Shown piece by piece: positions 34,085 through 46,210 of a stretch of DNA of 64,000 bases. Source of the DNA: Platycnemis pennipes (lineage: Eukaryota; Arthropoda; Insecta; Odonata; Platycnemididae); the NCBI GenBank assembly GCA_933228895.1, contig OW121848.1, positions 95,065,470-95,129,469 of the forward strand, given 5' to 3'. Each line of letters opens with the position of its first letter. The first letter of the stretch is position 1. The notes under the pieces are model-generated. The model made no database searches, was not told the origin of the DNA, and saw only the letters and a list, made by a program, of their open reading frames with translations. The translations under genes were made by a program, and so were the position numbers.

Positions 34085-34497
34085 AATGAAAGATGATAAG
34101 AAATGAAAAATATAAAATTTGAAAAATAATAAATGAAATAAGTCCAGACGTGCAACTTTGTGAGCATTTGCAAAAAATTCCTTCACACCTGCATGCCTAA
34201 CCTCTAGTCCTGCGCATTGCATCCTCCGACGCACTGTTTGTGGGCATGTATGTAGGAACAGCATGTAGTCCCTTCGGCAGTCGAAAACGTATTTGCCTTT
34301 ACGCGGTCCACTATGCTCGCGTCCTCCTGAGTGGTGACTTTAGGTCTCCCTGAACCCGCCTTCCTGGAAACCTAATGAGATTCTTTTATTTTTCACTTTT
34401 TCTTCAAATTAATTATTGTCACTTGGGATACATTCAATTTCCGTGCAATCTTCCAAACTGGCATATTTGCCGTGAGAGTTTGAAGGGTGTTGAATGA
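34085..34497 (-). pseudogene. Tc1/mariner-superfamily transposase, N-terminal relic
   Basis: On the minus strand a helix-turn-helix segment comes first (WKIARKLNVSQVTI, about 34407-34450). It is followed by GSGRPKVTTQEDASIVDRV (about 34300-34365), the conserved GRPxKTT linker of Tc1-like DNA-binding domains. After a frameshift comes QTVRRRMQCAGLEVRHAG then KEFFANAHKVARL (34150-34240), matching the second helix-turn-helix (TVRRRL..AGL..R...K..LT..HK..RL). Stops and at least one frameshift interrupt it, and the catalytic DDE part is absent. It is a dead copy, next to a large inverted repeat that may or may not be related. Confidence 0.75.
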
Positions 34498-34600
34498 ATG
34501 TTACGAAAATAACTACAGAAAATTTAATCAGTTACATTTTTTGTCGTTTAATTCTACGGTAATAAATTTAAAAATTTATTTCTCAAAAATCTTTCATATT

Positions 34601-35188
34601 ATTTAACCCAAATTTTAACGCAATATAAACAAGAATGTTTTATGCGTTTTCTTTCATTTTAGAATTTTATCTGTAAAAGAAACGATACTGTAATCATTTT
34701 TATCAGAAGCGTTTTTCTCGGCTCTGGATTGTGAAACAAATGCTTTTTTAATTATGTTGCAATCCTTAAATATCCTAATGTTATAATACATCGTTGTTTA
34801 GAACTTAATTTAATTAAATAATTTTATATTAGTTTATATTTATGAGTTATAATAGGGCGGGTCAGCGGTTATTTATTGCTATGAAAGCTGGGCGACGTTG
34901 GCGCAACAAATAAACGCAAACCCGTCTCACTCTGACCCATAAAAATATAAACTGATATAAAATTAAATGATTAAATTTCGTTCTTAACAACGATGTGTTA
35001 TACCTAACATTAAGATATCTAAGGATTGCAACGTAGTTAAATAGCTTTTGTTCGACCATCCAGAGCCAAGAAAAACTTTTCTGATAAAAATGATTAAGGT
35101 TTCATTTTTTTACAGATAAATTTCTGAAAGTTGTAGAAATTGCATAAGACATTATTCTTTATATATTGTGTTAGAATTTGGATCAAAT
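34601..35188. repeat. Nearly complete 588-bp inverted repeat (long hairpin)
   Basis: The left arm (34601 to about 34885) and right arm (about 34905-35188) are reverse complements along almost their whole length, roughly three-quarters or more identical by eye. Matched blocks include CAAATTTTAACGCAATATA / its partner near 35160-35180, AATCATTTTTATCAGAA (34692-34708 with 35080-35096), GGCTCTGGAT, GTTGCAATCCTTA (34757-34769 with 35020-35032) and AGTTTATATTT. The central loop near 34886-34904 is only about 20 nt. No open frame is seen, so this is a fold-back or palindromic MITE. A transcript across it would fold into long double-stranded RNA. Confidence 0.85.
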
Positions 35189-35194
35189 CTAGTC

Positions 35195-35695
35195 AGATTG
35201 GTTTGGAATCTTCAGAAAGGTTTGACGCATCTCTCCACTGAGTTCTTCTATCGGCTAATCTCTTCATATTTACGTAATTCTTATCTTTCACATCCTTTAT
35301 CACTTGTTCCAAATATCTTGCACGAGGCCATCCTTTGCCTTTCTTCCCTTCCACTTGTCCCTCGACGATTGTCTTCATCAGGCCATCATGTCTCATGATG
35401 TGGCCAATATTTTACAGAAGTCCTTCACGAGTTGAATATACGAATGAATCGAGTTGTTCATTTGTCTCATGATGTGGCCGATTAAGTTGTCCCGTCTTCT
35501 TCTTAGGGTATTTTGAAGACTTCTCTTTTCTCACACTCTTCTTAGGACTTCCTCGTTATTTATTCGGTCGATCCATTTAATCTTCATCATTCTTCTGTAG
35601 CACCACATTTCGAATGCGTCCACCCTTTTCTTTTCCGCTGCTGTCATTGTCCATGTCTCACTGCCATAAAGAAACACGCTCCATGTGTAAATTGT
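35195..35695 (-). mobile_element. Non-LTR copy (main family) split by a short insertion
   Basis: The reverse complement runs from a GSETWTMTAAEKKRV-like remnant (about 35640-35680) through CTACAGAAGAATGATGAAGA, CGACCGAATAAATAACGAGG and RHDGLMKTIVEGQVEGKKGK (35193-35396) to a degraded 3' end near 35195. The copy is interrupted at 35406-35463 by 58 bp absent from all other copies. The element sequence GTCTCATGATGTGGCC is present on both sides of it (35390-35405 and 35464-35479). It abuts the inverted repeat on its left. Confidence 0.85.
35406..35463. repeat. 58-bp insert duplicated from downstream sequence
   Basis: 35407-35464 is identical, base for base, to 35852-35909 (begins ATATTTTACAGAAGTCCTTC, ends GAGTTGTTCATTTG). 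In the first location it sits inside a retrotransposon fragment between two copies of a 16-bp target sequence. The downstream copy lies in unrelated AT-rich sequence and appears to be the source. Confidence 0.9.
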
Positions 35696-35851
35696 GTACA
35701 TAGATCCACAATTACGACGAGTTTCCCTTAAATTTTCTTCTTCCCCACCTAACCATTACAATCTCAAATTAAATGAAAATTTATATACTTTTTGCTAGAA
35801 TAATCACATCTTTTTCGATCCAGTTATGTAGGAATGTTAATTTGTAAACTT

Positions 35852-35909
35852 ATATTTTACAGAAGTCCTTCACGAGTTGAATATACGAATGAATCGAGTT
35901 GTTCATTTG
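35852..35909. repeat. Probable source copy of the 58-bp insert
   Basis: Identical to 35407-35464, same orientation, 445 bp away. It shows no terminal repeats of its own and no flanking duplication here. Confidence 0.85.
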
Positions 35910-36139
35910 CGAAAAAATATGCTCACATCAGTTATGATTTTAACGAGTCATAATTTGGTTTTCATTGTTTCATGGAAGAAAAGTATTTCATTTCACTCTG
36001 ACTGACATAATTTTAAATCCCACGAAAAAAAGATGATAATTTTGAGTCAAATACCTGTATTAGGCTTATCTGAGGCTGCAAGTAGAAAATAATTGCACGC
36101 TAAGTCTGTAGTAGCCAGTTTGGCTATGTACATTGGCTA

Positions 36140-36230
36140 TGTATGCTCTGGCCTCGTTAGGTAAAGTTCGTGAGTTGAACTCCAGCCTCGGGCATGGATG
36201 TCGTGCTTATCCAAGGATTACGTTGAAGTT
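36140..36230 (+). repeat. tRNA-derived SINE-like sequence
   Basis: TGGCCTCGTTAGG (about 36149-36161) and GAGTTGAACTCC (36172-36183) are A/B-box-like, and CTCGGGCATGGATGTCGTGC follows. A GGGCATGGATGT-type segment directly after the B box is familiar from insect SINEs. The A-to-B distance is short, so the head is probably deleted. Confidence 0.4.
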
Positions 36231-36770
36231 CCTCCATGCGATTAAACCTTGGCTGCTGAAGCTTCTCAAAGACTCAAGTCCTCAGCAATCGGTGGCCTTT
36301 GTAAAATCATGACTTCCCCTTGAAATATCAAGGTTTACATTGTTTTATTCAACCCAAGCCCACGGCCTTTCAACGAAAGCAGACAATGAAAGAGCGAAGC
36401 GGTGGTTGATGGATGGAGAGCGATAAAAAGGCGATGTGTCGTCACGAGTGCCAAAGAGTAGAGCAGAATCCAAGGCGAGTCAGTGGGGCACTCCCTATTC
36501 ACACTTAATTCAAGATCCGGGGAATGCATAAGCCAGTCATTCTTTACAGATGACAGTTACATAGAGTGAGCTTTTATAGGGCATGGATACGAAGATGCCC
36601 TTCAATATCCTCTCCTGCACGGCAGTTACTGCAGCGTTAAGTGAGAACCAATATTCCCATGGAAAAAATTGACCTGAAAGGTCAAGAGTGTTTTTAAAAC
36701 TGCTGGCTCACATTCACATAGATCTTATAAGTAGTCCTAAGCGATAAAATAAATAAAATAAACCTAATAT
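36231..36770. other. No recognised feature
   Basis: Mixed composition; a 64-codon minus-strand frame without a domain. Confidence 0.4.
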
Positions 36771-36777
36771 ATTCTTA

Positions 36778-37053
36778 TTGGGAGAAAAGAGAAGTCAGAT
36801 GGAAGTTCTGAAAAGAAGACGGGGCAACATAAGCGGCCATACCTTAAGATACGATGGTCTGATGAAGACAATCGTTGAATATACAATCCGGAAAAGTGAA
36901 CGGGAAGAATAGAAAAGGCAGGCCTCGTATGAGATATATCAAACAAATTGTGAAGGATGTAAAAGAGAAGAACTACGTCAATAAGAAGAAGTTAGCCGAT
37001 AGGAGAATCGAGCGGAGGGTTGCGTGAAAGAAATCTAAGGATTATTGACCGGT
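36778..37053 (+). mobile_element. 5'-truncated non-LTR copy (main family)
   Basis: GAGAAAAGAGAAGTCAGATG, AAGAAGACGGGGCAACATAA, GGCAGGCCTCGTATGAGATA and GAGAAGAACTACGTCAATAA follow the family order. It contains a small in-copy insertion after GACAATCGTTGA (ATATACAATCC) and a degraded tail. Confidence 0.75.
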
Positions 37054-40000
37054 GGTTTTCAAGAAGAGAGGCTTAATTCTAATAAATGCTGTTAATTAAC
37101 GATTCATTTAACCAATTTGAGTGCAATATTTTCATTGAAATCGTTCTCAATTCTCTTTATCCTCAAGGCTTCTGAAAATTGCGTTATACTTCCAGGTTTT
37201 CTGGCAAAGAAAGTTGAAGTAAAAGACACACTAAACTTTATTCCACTATCATTACGTCTCACTTCAAAATCATAGCACAGTTTAGGATTTTTTCCCAACA
37301 AAAGTGGAAATTACTTGACGACCACTTACTGTAATCACGAGAAAATAGTGAACGATGGAAGATAGAAGCTCGGTGAATAACAGGGGTGGTTGTGTTCAGA
37401 GTCGACTAAAACTCATTAATATTCCCCGTTAGGTCCGAGATTTTGCGTTGTCCCCGGACACAATGTTAACTTTCTGTACTTTTTTCCTGCATAGCGCCTA
37501 CGCAGACTCTCTTCTATACTCAATATAAAAACTCATAGTATACTCACGGAAAATTAAACCCTATTCCTCAAAGAGAAAGAAAAGGAATCGCTGAAAAGAC
37601 ATTTAGTAAATATTGAAAATACGTTGTGATCTGTTTGCGCAATTTATAGTACCTCTTATCCAATCATCGTTAGCTACCCCTGTTAGTAATTTCTAGAAGC
37701 GCTAACAAATGAAAGCTGATCATCCTCATCCGTGATGCAAATAATGGCGTTGATAGGAGCACTCTTTATTTTTCATGCCCCCAATGATTTTTGCCGTAAA
37801 GTCATTGCAAACTTAAACAGTATGTCATGAAGTCGTCATTTTACTATCCTAATTCATAATAGAGGTTGTTCAATCACTTGATTACACTCTCATTTTAAGC
37901 AATGATTGTAATCATCGAAATTCGTATATTTTTGACTGATATGGCCGCACCCTCATCCGGCCCTCTTTCTCCCCTTTCACTTTCCCCCTAGGCCCTCCTC
38001 ACCTTCTTCCCTTTGGCGCGGGCTTCCTTTCCCCTTTGGCAGTCCTCCCTCCTCCTCTCACAGCATCCGTCATCCCTTCTGACGTGAGTCTTCCAATCTG
38101 AAAATATCTTTATCTGCATTCCACCCCTTGTCTCCTTCCCTTGTCCACATTGCGCTACCTCCCCCTCCAACCACCCCTCGGTGCGTCCTTTCATTTTTCC
38201 CTTTTGTTCTTTCTCGCTCCGAGGCATTTCCATTGCGAAGTTTTCATTCTCTTTTCATTCCCTTCCCAAACTCTTTTCACTTCCAGGACACTTCCTCCGC
38301 TACACGAGGCCGTGCTAGGAAAATGCCGCGAGATTACATTAACGTCTGGACTCCCTTCTCCGTTTCTCTTGCGTGAATATGTCTTTTTCGTTAAAGTTCG
38401 ATTACAAACATTTTGCTTCCTTCCCTCGGAGTACATTTTGGCATTTTGTATTTACAAGTCTAAATCAATATAAACACGTAGAAAATAAATCTGATTGATT
38501 GCATTTTAAAAAATAAATTACACGCGTAAAACCGAGGGCAATAGTTTTCGCGTATTTTTTATTTTGGGAAATTATGGGATAGAATTGGCAAAAGTTAATG
38601 AAAGTTCTGACAAACGTAGAAGTAGATGTATTAATTAATAGGTAACTGCATAAGGCCCAAAGTGCGCAGTAAGGATAGCTGATGGAGAATCTGGACGGGC
38701 AGCAATAAGTTGGGGAGATCGGCAGGATTGTCCGTCATTGTCAGTGCTGTTTCACATATTTCCGGAAGAAGAAGAGAACGAGAAATGAATCCTTTAGCAA
38801 TTAATTAACCCCCTAGACCTCATTACCACAAGTACCCAGAATATTTCCCTTATAATCACAGCAACGCATCTGCTTCTTTTTATTTCTATACGTCCTTTCT
38901 CTTCAACGTATCATCAAGAGCCTTTCCCATACTTTCCAACAGTAATTTAACATCCGAGGTATTATCACATTGCACGTAAGTCTCAAGAAAATACTCCGCA
39001 GAACCAATTAATATTTTTAGAATAACTCATTCTCTCCTAAAATCCTCACCTACCACAAAAGCCCATCCAACTCCATGTACCCGCGTGAGATACTAAATAT
39101 GCACGGTTTTTAGCTCATCACTCGCATCTTTTTTGCAGCTTCTTAGCCCTCATATTCCTTTTCCTTCTCACGTCTCTAATACTAATATTGAATATGGCTG
39201 CGTGAATTTCATGGCTGGTCATTTTTTATGACATCACAAGACAATTACAGTGAAAATGAGCCCATATATATCTTCTCTTTTCTTATTTACTCTCAATCGG
39301 TGTAATCCAAAGAGAGAGGGGTCTGCGGGCGTAAGGGTCAGTAGGAAGGAACTGATGTCGATGTGGGATTGCTTTACGATTGGTTGAACTAATCCATGAC
39401 TGCTTGTCCTGCACACGTTCATCATGGGGTTTTTATGGAGCTGGTCATATGTGCTTAAAATGCACGTAATTTCTAACTGCGCATCATATCCTCAAATTTA
39501 AGAAATTCATCGATGCCTGCATCTTGCATCATGTTGTTTACGAATGGTAGATTTGAGAAGCAACACGTATACGTCACACTATTTCAGGAGTTAGGCACAT
39601 AATTGCTCTATCACAGGGCTTTTAATATATAAGAAGCCAACATTTTCGTAGCCTTTAAAGCACAGTGGAAAATTTCCACGCCAGGGGCAATCTCAGACAA
39701 CACGGATGCAACACAGAGGTATCTTTTCGGAGCTTTTTAGGACTCCCAAAAGGATACGACACCCTTATGGAACTTTAATTAGACAATAACTAAAAAAACA
39801 GCCACATGCACACACTCACCCAGTTATCTCCAAAGTGAAGCTCCGGGAAACCTGTCACTCATGGCTGAACTCACAACGAGCAGAGGCAAACTGTACCGGC
39901 TGAGGTCTATAAGTGAAGAGAATCTTTCTTAAAATATTAAGTTTCCGTAGCCATATTTTGGAATTAAGAGGGAAACTAGATAAGCAAAGGAAAAGAAAAT

Positions 40001-43000
40001 GATGCAATATAAGCGATCATCAAACTGCACAGAAGCGCGCATAATTCAGCTAAATGTTTCATTTGAACCCTAGTCGCCCGCACTGAAAAACAGGGGCTTT
40101 GGGGAAAGAATCTCTCCTTGTAGTCTTTAAATGACCTATTAGGTTACTTTTTCCATTTTTGAAATTTGTTGCATTACAAAATCCTATTTTTTTAGTCTCT
40201 ACCTTCACTAAGACGACCGTTTCAAGTTCTCCCTTCCATTTCTTTTCCCCATCTTTGCAAAGAGGACTATCGCTCGAAATTGCTCGTCGAACACAACCTC
40301 CGCATTTTTCAAACTTCTCCATTTCGTTTCCCCCATCTCCGCATCCTCAAAAATTCCTTACTATCCCTCTCTCCTCAGGAAGACTCCAAACAAGACATCT
40401 ACGGTCCCCAGAAGACGTCCGTATCAAAGTTTCTTCTTCCCTCCCGTGCTAAACCCGGAGAAGCGATAAATACGAAATCCCGGGAGCGTTCCTCGTCCGT
40501 TTCTCACCCCTGAGACATAATATTCGCCTCCCTCCTCCTACTCATCCACCGCTCATACTTCCCTCCCTAAAACCTCCACTCCCACTCCACCTCTTTAGAA
40601 GATTCCCTTCGTTTCGCTTGTATCTTAAACGTCCCATCATTCCCATACCTATCTCTCGGGCATCCCTTGCTCGGTTTAAAAGTTCTTTGGGATGTAATTT
40701 GGACAAATGGATAGCGACACCTGAGGTCTCCCAATGCGGTCAATGAATGCTTTTATTCTCCCAAAACAGCGACTCCCTTAATAACCCTCCCCCTCCAACC
40801 GTTTGCTCGCCCGGCCCATTCCCTGCCTTCTTTGCTATCCCCCTCACCACTCCTTACTGGCTCCCTCGCCATAATCTATTAGGCGCCCCTCGCCCTCCAC
40901 CTCACCCACTGTATCCCCATTAGCCATTATTCTTTCCCTCCTTAGAAAAAAAATAAAAAAACGATTCAAAAATATCCATCGTCCCTTGCGATTGCTTTAA
41001 TACGCTCCACGAATCCCATCCACTTCCAGTTCCCGTAACTTCTTTCGAGCTCAAAACCGATTAACCCGAGCTCATCATTTCATAACTGCTTCAGATGCTA
41101 CAGCTTTTTTTTTACGTCTGTTACTTTCGGGATTATTTCGAGTTATTTTTTTTTCAAACCAGTGCTCCAATGATTCGGTTTTAGATCCAGATTGTTTTTT
41201 TATAGCGAATTGCGACACAGATTTCGGTTGGAGAACATTTTGCCATCCCGGTTATATATTTCAATTGAGGAAATCGGAATAAAACCACACCACAAGAATT
41301 TAAAACAACAGTATTACGCAACGAACATGTGAATGAGTTTCTTTCTAGTTCGAATTTTTCCCAGAATTCTTAACAGTATATACTCGGAAATTGAATCCCA
41401 TGCTTTCATTTATTTATTTATATATCGAAACAATTTTACCAATTCCCTCATCAAATAACTATCCTCTCTTGAATACAGTTTGCTAATAATTATAATGGTA
41501 TACAGAGTATGCATATTATTTTCAGTTGGTATTTATATTCTTGATATAGGCCTACTAAATTTCTTGTAATACTTGGCTTCAACTTAAGAAGTCCCGGGTA
41601 CGAAGCACCCCAGCCAATCCATTCAGAAAAATCTCCTATCGAAACGGCAAAGTTTCGTTTACTAACTAACTCTCTTGGACTACCATAACGCATTTCAAAA
41701 ATACCTTAAAGCAACCAAACCAAGTGTTATGTATTTCTCGACTCATTTTCAGATAAACCTATATCACGGTTGATAACCCTTTAAACTTTTTACCGATGCC
41801 CACCGATGTAAAAAAGTTAAAATGACTGTTGCCCTTGGGTGCCATGTACATGCGTCACGCTAACATTTTCGGCGATAATTGGCATATCCAAAGTGATTAC
41901 TTTGGGTCAACGAGGGGCTCCATTTGGTACAATTACTCTCATTCTTTGAAGTATTTTAATAGAATGTACTAAAATCATAGTACTTAAAATTTATTATGTA
42001 CCTAATAATAGAATGTGTGTTATAATATTATTTGCTTTCCTGAACTCTAGCACGACTAGTAGTTTCCCCATTTAAACCAGCTTAATGCGTCATTCATAGG
42101 AAATTTCCTTAAAAGTTATCAGTCAGCCACCATTAATAATTTTCAATTTATTCTGGTGAGATTTTCCTGCAACAATGAAGTTAACCATTAGTATTCAGGT
42201 GCTGAAACCTACTCGGATACGTTTATAACTCTATATACCATTATACAGGAACTAATCCTTTAAACACTCGCCTATACGACTTCTGTAATTCGCTTTTATT
42301 ACCTTTGTTAATCAAGTTCATTATTTGTAATGGGAAATCCTCGACATAGAACCCTAATTGCTTCTTAATTAAAGAAAAATATTCTGGGTGGCGTCTATGC
42401 CCAGACCATTATCCAGTTTTAACTCACAGTTAGATATCTGAACTGTAGCTTACCAAATTGTTTCACCAAAATATCTCGCAAAGCCCTTTTCATTTCTCTC
42501 GTGGATGTTATACTTGGTTGCTAAATATGCAAGGCCATTTTTCTTCCTATTTTCTCTCTCTTACACTTTTAGTTCTATTTGGTACGCTTTCGTGACCCGA
42601 TGTATTGATCGTATTTTGCCCGATTCCATCTGGTTCCTTTAAAATATGATATCCCATCGTGCACTCCCCGACCGTATATTTTAATTTTCCTTTTCTGCTA
42701 CCCCTGAGGCACATACATACGCCTTCAACAGACAACATCATAAATAAATGAATGATGCAAGACAATCCATGTTTCCATTGTATTCTATCATTACTTATCA
42801 ACCCATTCCACGAGAAAGATTTTCAGTGATCCTTCAAAAACAATTCACCGTCTATATTCCACAAGGTCTTAGGAAACAACGGAAGTTCAGGTCTCAGCGC
42901 AGCTTAAGTCTTCAGGGATTAATAATTTTTGCCCTAACTCCTCTCAAGGAGAAATCATTGTAATTCTCTTCCCTTGCCATCCCACAAAACGAAGCACACT

Positions 43001-44110
43001 TATTTAGCATTTTTCAGGAGCCTCTTAGCACACTGCGTACGGATGCTGCTAATTCATATCATTTTCAGCACTTGCAATCCTTATAACTGACCAGTATACT
43101 CGTAATTTAGGCTTGTCTGCTGAAACTGTTTAAAATTGACTTGCCCATCCACTTTCCCCCCTATCTTCTTATTTCTCCTGACCATTGTTAACCGTTTCAA
43201 GTGTCTCTCATGTACTCCCTTTCGTTACACCTATCAACATACAATCGTCCACAGTAAAATCTTACCACTTCGGAAGCCGATTCTTTCCCGGCTTTCCCGA
43301 AGTCCCGAGTTGAAGGAGATTTGATAGAACTATCCTTTGGCTCTTGCGGAACTCACAAGCCTGCGACAATGTCTCGTAAGAGAGCTTCTACCCCTCTCCC
43401 CTTGCTACTGTTTGATGGGACCCTTCCTCAATGACCTGGACAGGGATTTTTGCATTGGAGGGGGAGGGCCTCAGGGTTGGTAATTATTCGACTCCGAGTA
43501 GTGCGGCCTCCCGAAAAAGCAACCTTTTTTTCGATTGCCGCTAGGAGGGATGCCCTCAAAGATTCGTCGCCTAGGTTTCCGTGACCACGGCACTTGAGAG
43601 AGTCATGATCCAAGCCAATGCAGTTTGAAGCTAGAGTTGCCAATAAAACTGTCAATATTTATTTGCATATGACACCTGGTTTATCAGTAGGTATTATTCT
43701 ATTAGAATAAAATCATTCAAAAAACTCTTTTTTTTACTTCATTCCGTGGTAGGAAATAATTTAATCATAAAATATTAGTGACTTATGATTATTTTTATCG
43801 GCATTAATGTATCTGTTGAATATCGTTGATATTAGAATTTTACTAGACTGCACGGCCCCTTTCTTGAAAATCAGAGAGAGGTCAGCAGACGTGACTAAAA
43901 CCTCGGAAAAAGCCCTACCATAGTAAAAGGCGAAAATATTTATGCTATAACTGATATATGCAGATTTCAATAAGAACAAAGGAGACGTATTGAACGTCTT
44001 ACTGAAATGTAAGTATGAAGTTTCAACCTAAAGTGGGTAATAAATGAGGAAAAATTAATGCGAATCCCATTAGAATCTCCTAAGTATTCTATAAAATCCT
44101 CGCACTCGCA
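37054..44110. other. Long stretch without a recognised gene; two pyrimidine-rich tracts
   Basis: C/T-rich tracts lie at about 37940-38330 and 40190-40960. Frames inside them (38141-38473, 40159-40452) are compositional. The remainder is AT-rich with short frames. No transposon ends were paired here. Confidence 0.4.
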
Positions 44111-44112
44111 CG

Positions 44113-44418
44113 TACTACACTGTAAAAAGTAGATCTGATTTTAAGGTACAAAAGCGATCTGAATTTCAGATGCAACAATTTTAAGACAGGGTATGTTGAA
44201 TTTCAGCAGTATTATCTTGTCTAAAAATAAGGCAGGTGAACCGCTGAAAATCAGACCATCCAGAATCCTGCTCCCTCTGCTTTCTGCTTAACTGCTCCTG
44301 CACCAACCATCCATGTTCCTGCCTCTTCCGCACCTTGCATCCGTGTTCCTGCCTTAAACCAGACAACGCTTAAATTCAGATCGCACTGAAAATCAGATCA
44401 ACTTTTTACAGTGTAGTA
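44113..44418. repeat. MITE with TA flanks and CTACACTGTAAAAAGT ends
   Basis: CTACACTGTAAAAAGT at 44115-44130 is repeated in reverse complement at 44401-44416. The match extends inward through GATCTGATTTT (27 of the first 28 positions) and, after a gap, GCGATCTGAATTT. TA dinucleotides flank both ends (44113-44114 and 44417-44418), as expected for Tc1/mariner-mobilised MITEs. The body (44143-44370, rich in TGCTCC/GTTCCTGC-type short repeats) has no coding potential. Confidence 0.8.
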
Positions 44419-44569
44419 TGGTCATTTCTTTGAATTACTACCTACTAGTCGGTAATTTATACTGTAAGTATATGGTATTTTCATGTTGAAAAAAACTGTA
44501 AATAAAAGTGTAAAGGAGATTATTACAAATATGTTCAACATCTCAAACGCTTGTTTGAGATCAAATATA

Positions 44570-44640
44570 TAGTTGTATGTCCCAATTCTAAGGTCCCGGT
44601 TCGAGACCCAGCAGTGCCTACTTTAGCACTGTATGTATGA
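44570..44640 (+). repeat. tRNA-derived fragment with a consensus B box
   Basis: GGTTCGAGACC (44598-44608) fits GGTTCGANNCC exactly. No A box or complete cloverleaf is found upstream, so this is a SINE fragment or tRNA 3' half. Confidence 0.4.
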
Positions 44641-45399
44641 CAGGCATGTATGTACATACCAATCGGCAACTCGAAAGACTTCTAGTCTACGCCAACCTTA
44701 AACCAAGCTGGCCATGACTTTTAATGACCCGCACAGAATAAAACTATTGGTCACTCCATTCCTTAGTTGTCAGCCCAGTGTGGAAGCGCAGATAATTAAT
44801 CAATCGTAAGAAGGTTCTAGGGTGAAATCTTAAGGCTTCACTGAATGTAAATGATCAGAATGCTCCTTCTCTTAGCTAATTCCTAATTTTTTACTCTACT
44901 TTAATTTTCTTGTTCTAGATTTTTTTACAATCACCGTTGCTGCAGAAGTTCCCTAACATGACGCTGAAAACGTGGAGAGAATCCTTCCTTCCTAGGTCAA
45001 TTTGCTGTTTCATCAACGGAAGAAGAGCATGACTCTCCTAAATCTTCCGGATTTCCTTGGATTTTTGCGCTGCGGTCTACTTTCATTACGTTCATCAAAA
45101 GCTGTTTCTGAGGTACGTTCACCGACTGATAAAACTGGATCACTAATGAACCAACTCTGTCATCCCGAACCATGCACCGGAGTTCACAAGCTCGCTAAGA
45201 CCCTCCGGCGTGAGACTTGACCGCGTTAACCCTGACTAAATAAAAAATAAGGTACCTTCCCAGGGGGAAAAAAACGAGGCACCTTGCCGAAGTTATTTAC
45301 AGAGTCCTTCCGAAGGCGGTGTAAATGACACCAGTGGAAGTGGACGGAGCGGCGGTCCCGGCTGATCGGGTTTCTCTCACGTTACGACTGGAGCCAGGG
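44641..45399. other. No recognised feature
   Basis: Mixed sequence; a 72-codon frame at 45002-45220 without a domain. Confidence 0.35.
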
Positions 45400-46210
45400 A
45401 ATAAAAACCAACAAACGGATTAAGAGAGGACGCAAAAGAAGACAGCGACGAAGGAAGAGGGAGAGAAGGGTCGCTCTAGCCGGAGGAGGTGAGGAAGAGA
45501 TACGGGGACCCCGCCGATGCAGCGGTCCGTGGGGGGAAGAGGGAGGGATTCTGGACTCTGCTAGCAGCTCCGGGACGGAGAAGTTTGCAAGCCCGGAAGA
45601 AAGGAAAGGAGGGATCCGGATGGAAAGGGAAGGAGTTACATCGTCGCGGAGGACCCCCCTCGGATTTGTGTGGGGAGAGATTGGATCGGAGAGCCAAGGA
45701 GAGATTGAAGGGGAGGAGGAGGGAAGAGCTACGTTGGGGGGGGGGGGGGGGAATGCAGCAAGGCGAGCCGGGTGGTGGACAAGGTTTGAGGAAGGGAAAG
45801 CGGAAGAAGGGAAATCCCCCTCTCAGGCAAAAGGGTGAAAGAGGAGCGAGAGAGAGAGATAAAGAAAGGATGACGATGAGCAAGAGGATGGTGGAAGACA
45901 GGAGGAGACGAAGAGAGAGAGGATGGATGGGGAACGAATGGGGAAAAGTGCGGGGGAGGCAGTTTTATTAGGCAGGAAACGAGGTTAAGAAGCAGAGGGG
46001 GGGGGGGGAGTTTGGTAGGCTTCTTTGCGAGGACAAGGCGAGAGAGGTCGTGGAAGTAAGTTATAAAGGACAGGGAGGCGGAGTGGGTGAGGGAAGGGCA
46101 CAGGGGAAGTACAAGAGGGTCAGATTGAAGAAAGAAAAGCAGGGAAAAGAGAGGAACCGCGCTAGGGAAGTGAACTGACGGCAAGGCGGGAATAGGTGAA
46201 TGAAAGAAGG
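45400..46210. other. Purine-rich GC island with long G runs
   Basis: The + strand is A/G-rich over about 800 bp with a 16-G run (45736-45751) and a 12-G run (45997-46008). Overlapping frames of 160 codons (+), 135 and 201 codons (-) occupy the same DNA and are compositional (Arg/Gly/Glu or Pro/Ser/Leu). It is capable of G-quadruplex or triplex structure by composition. Confidence 0.5.
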
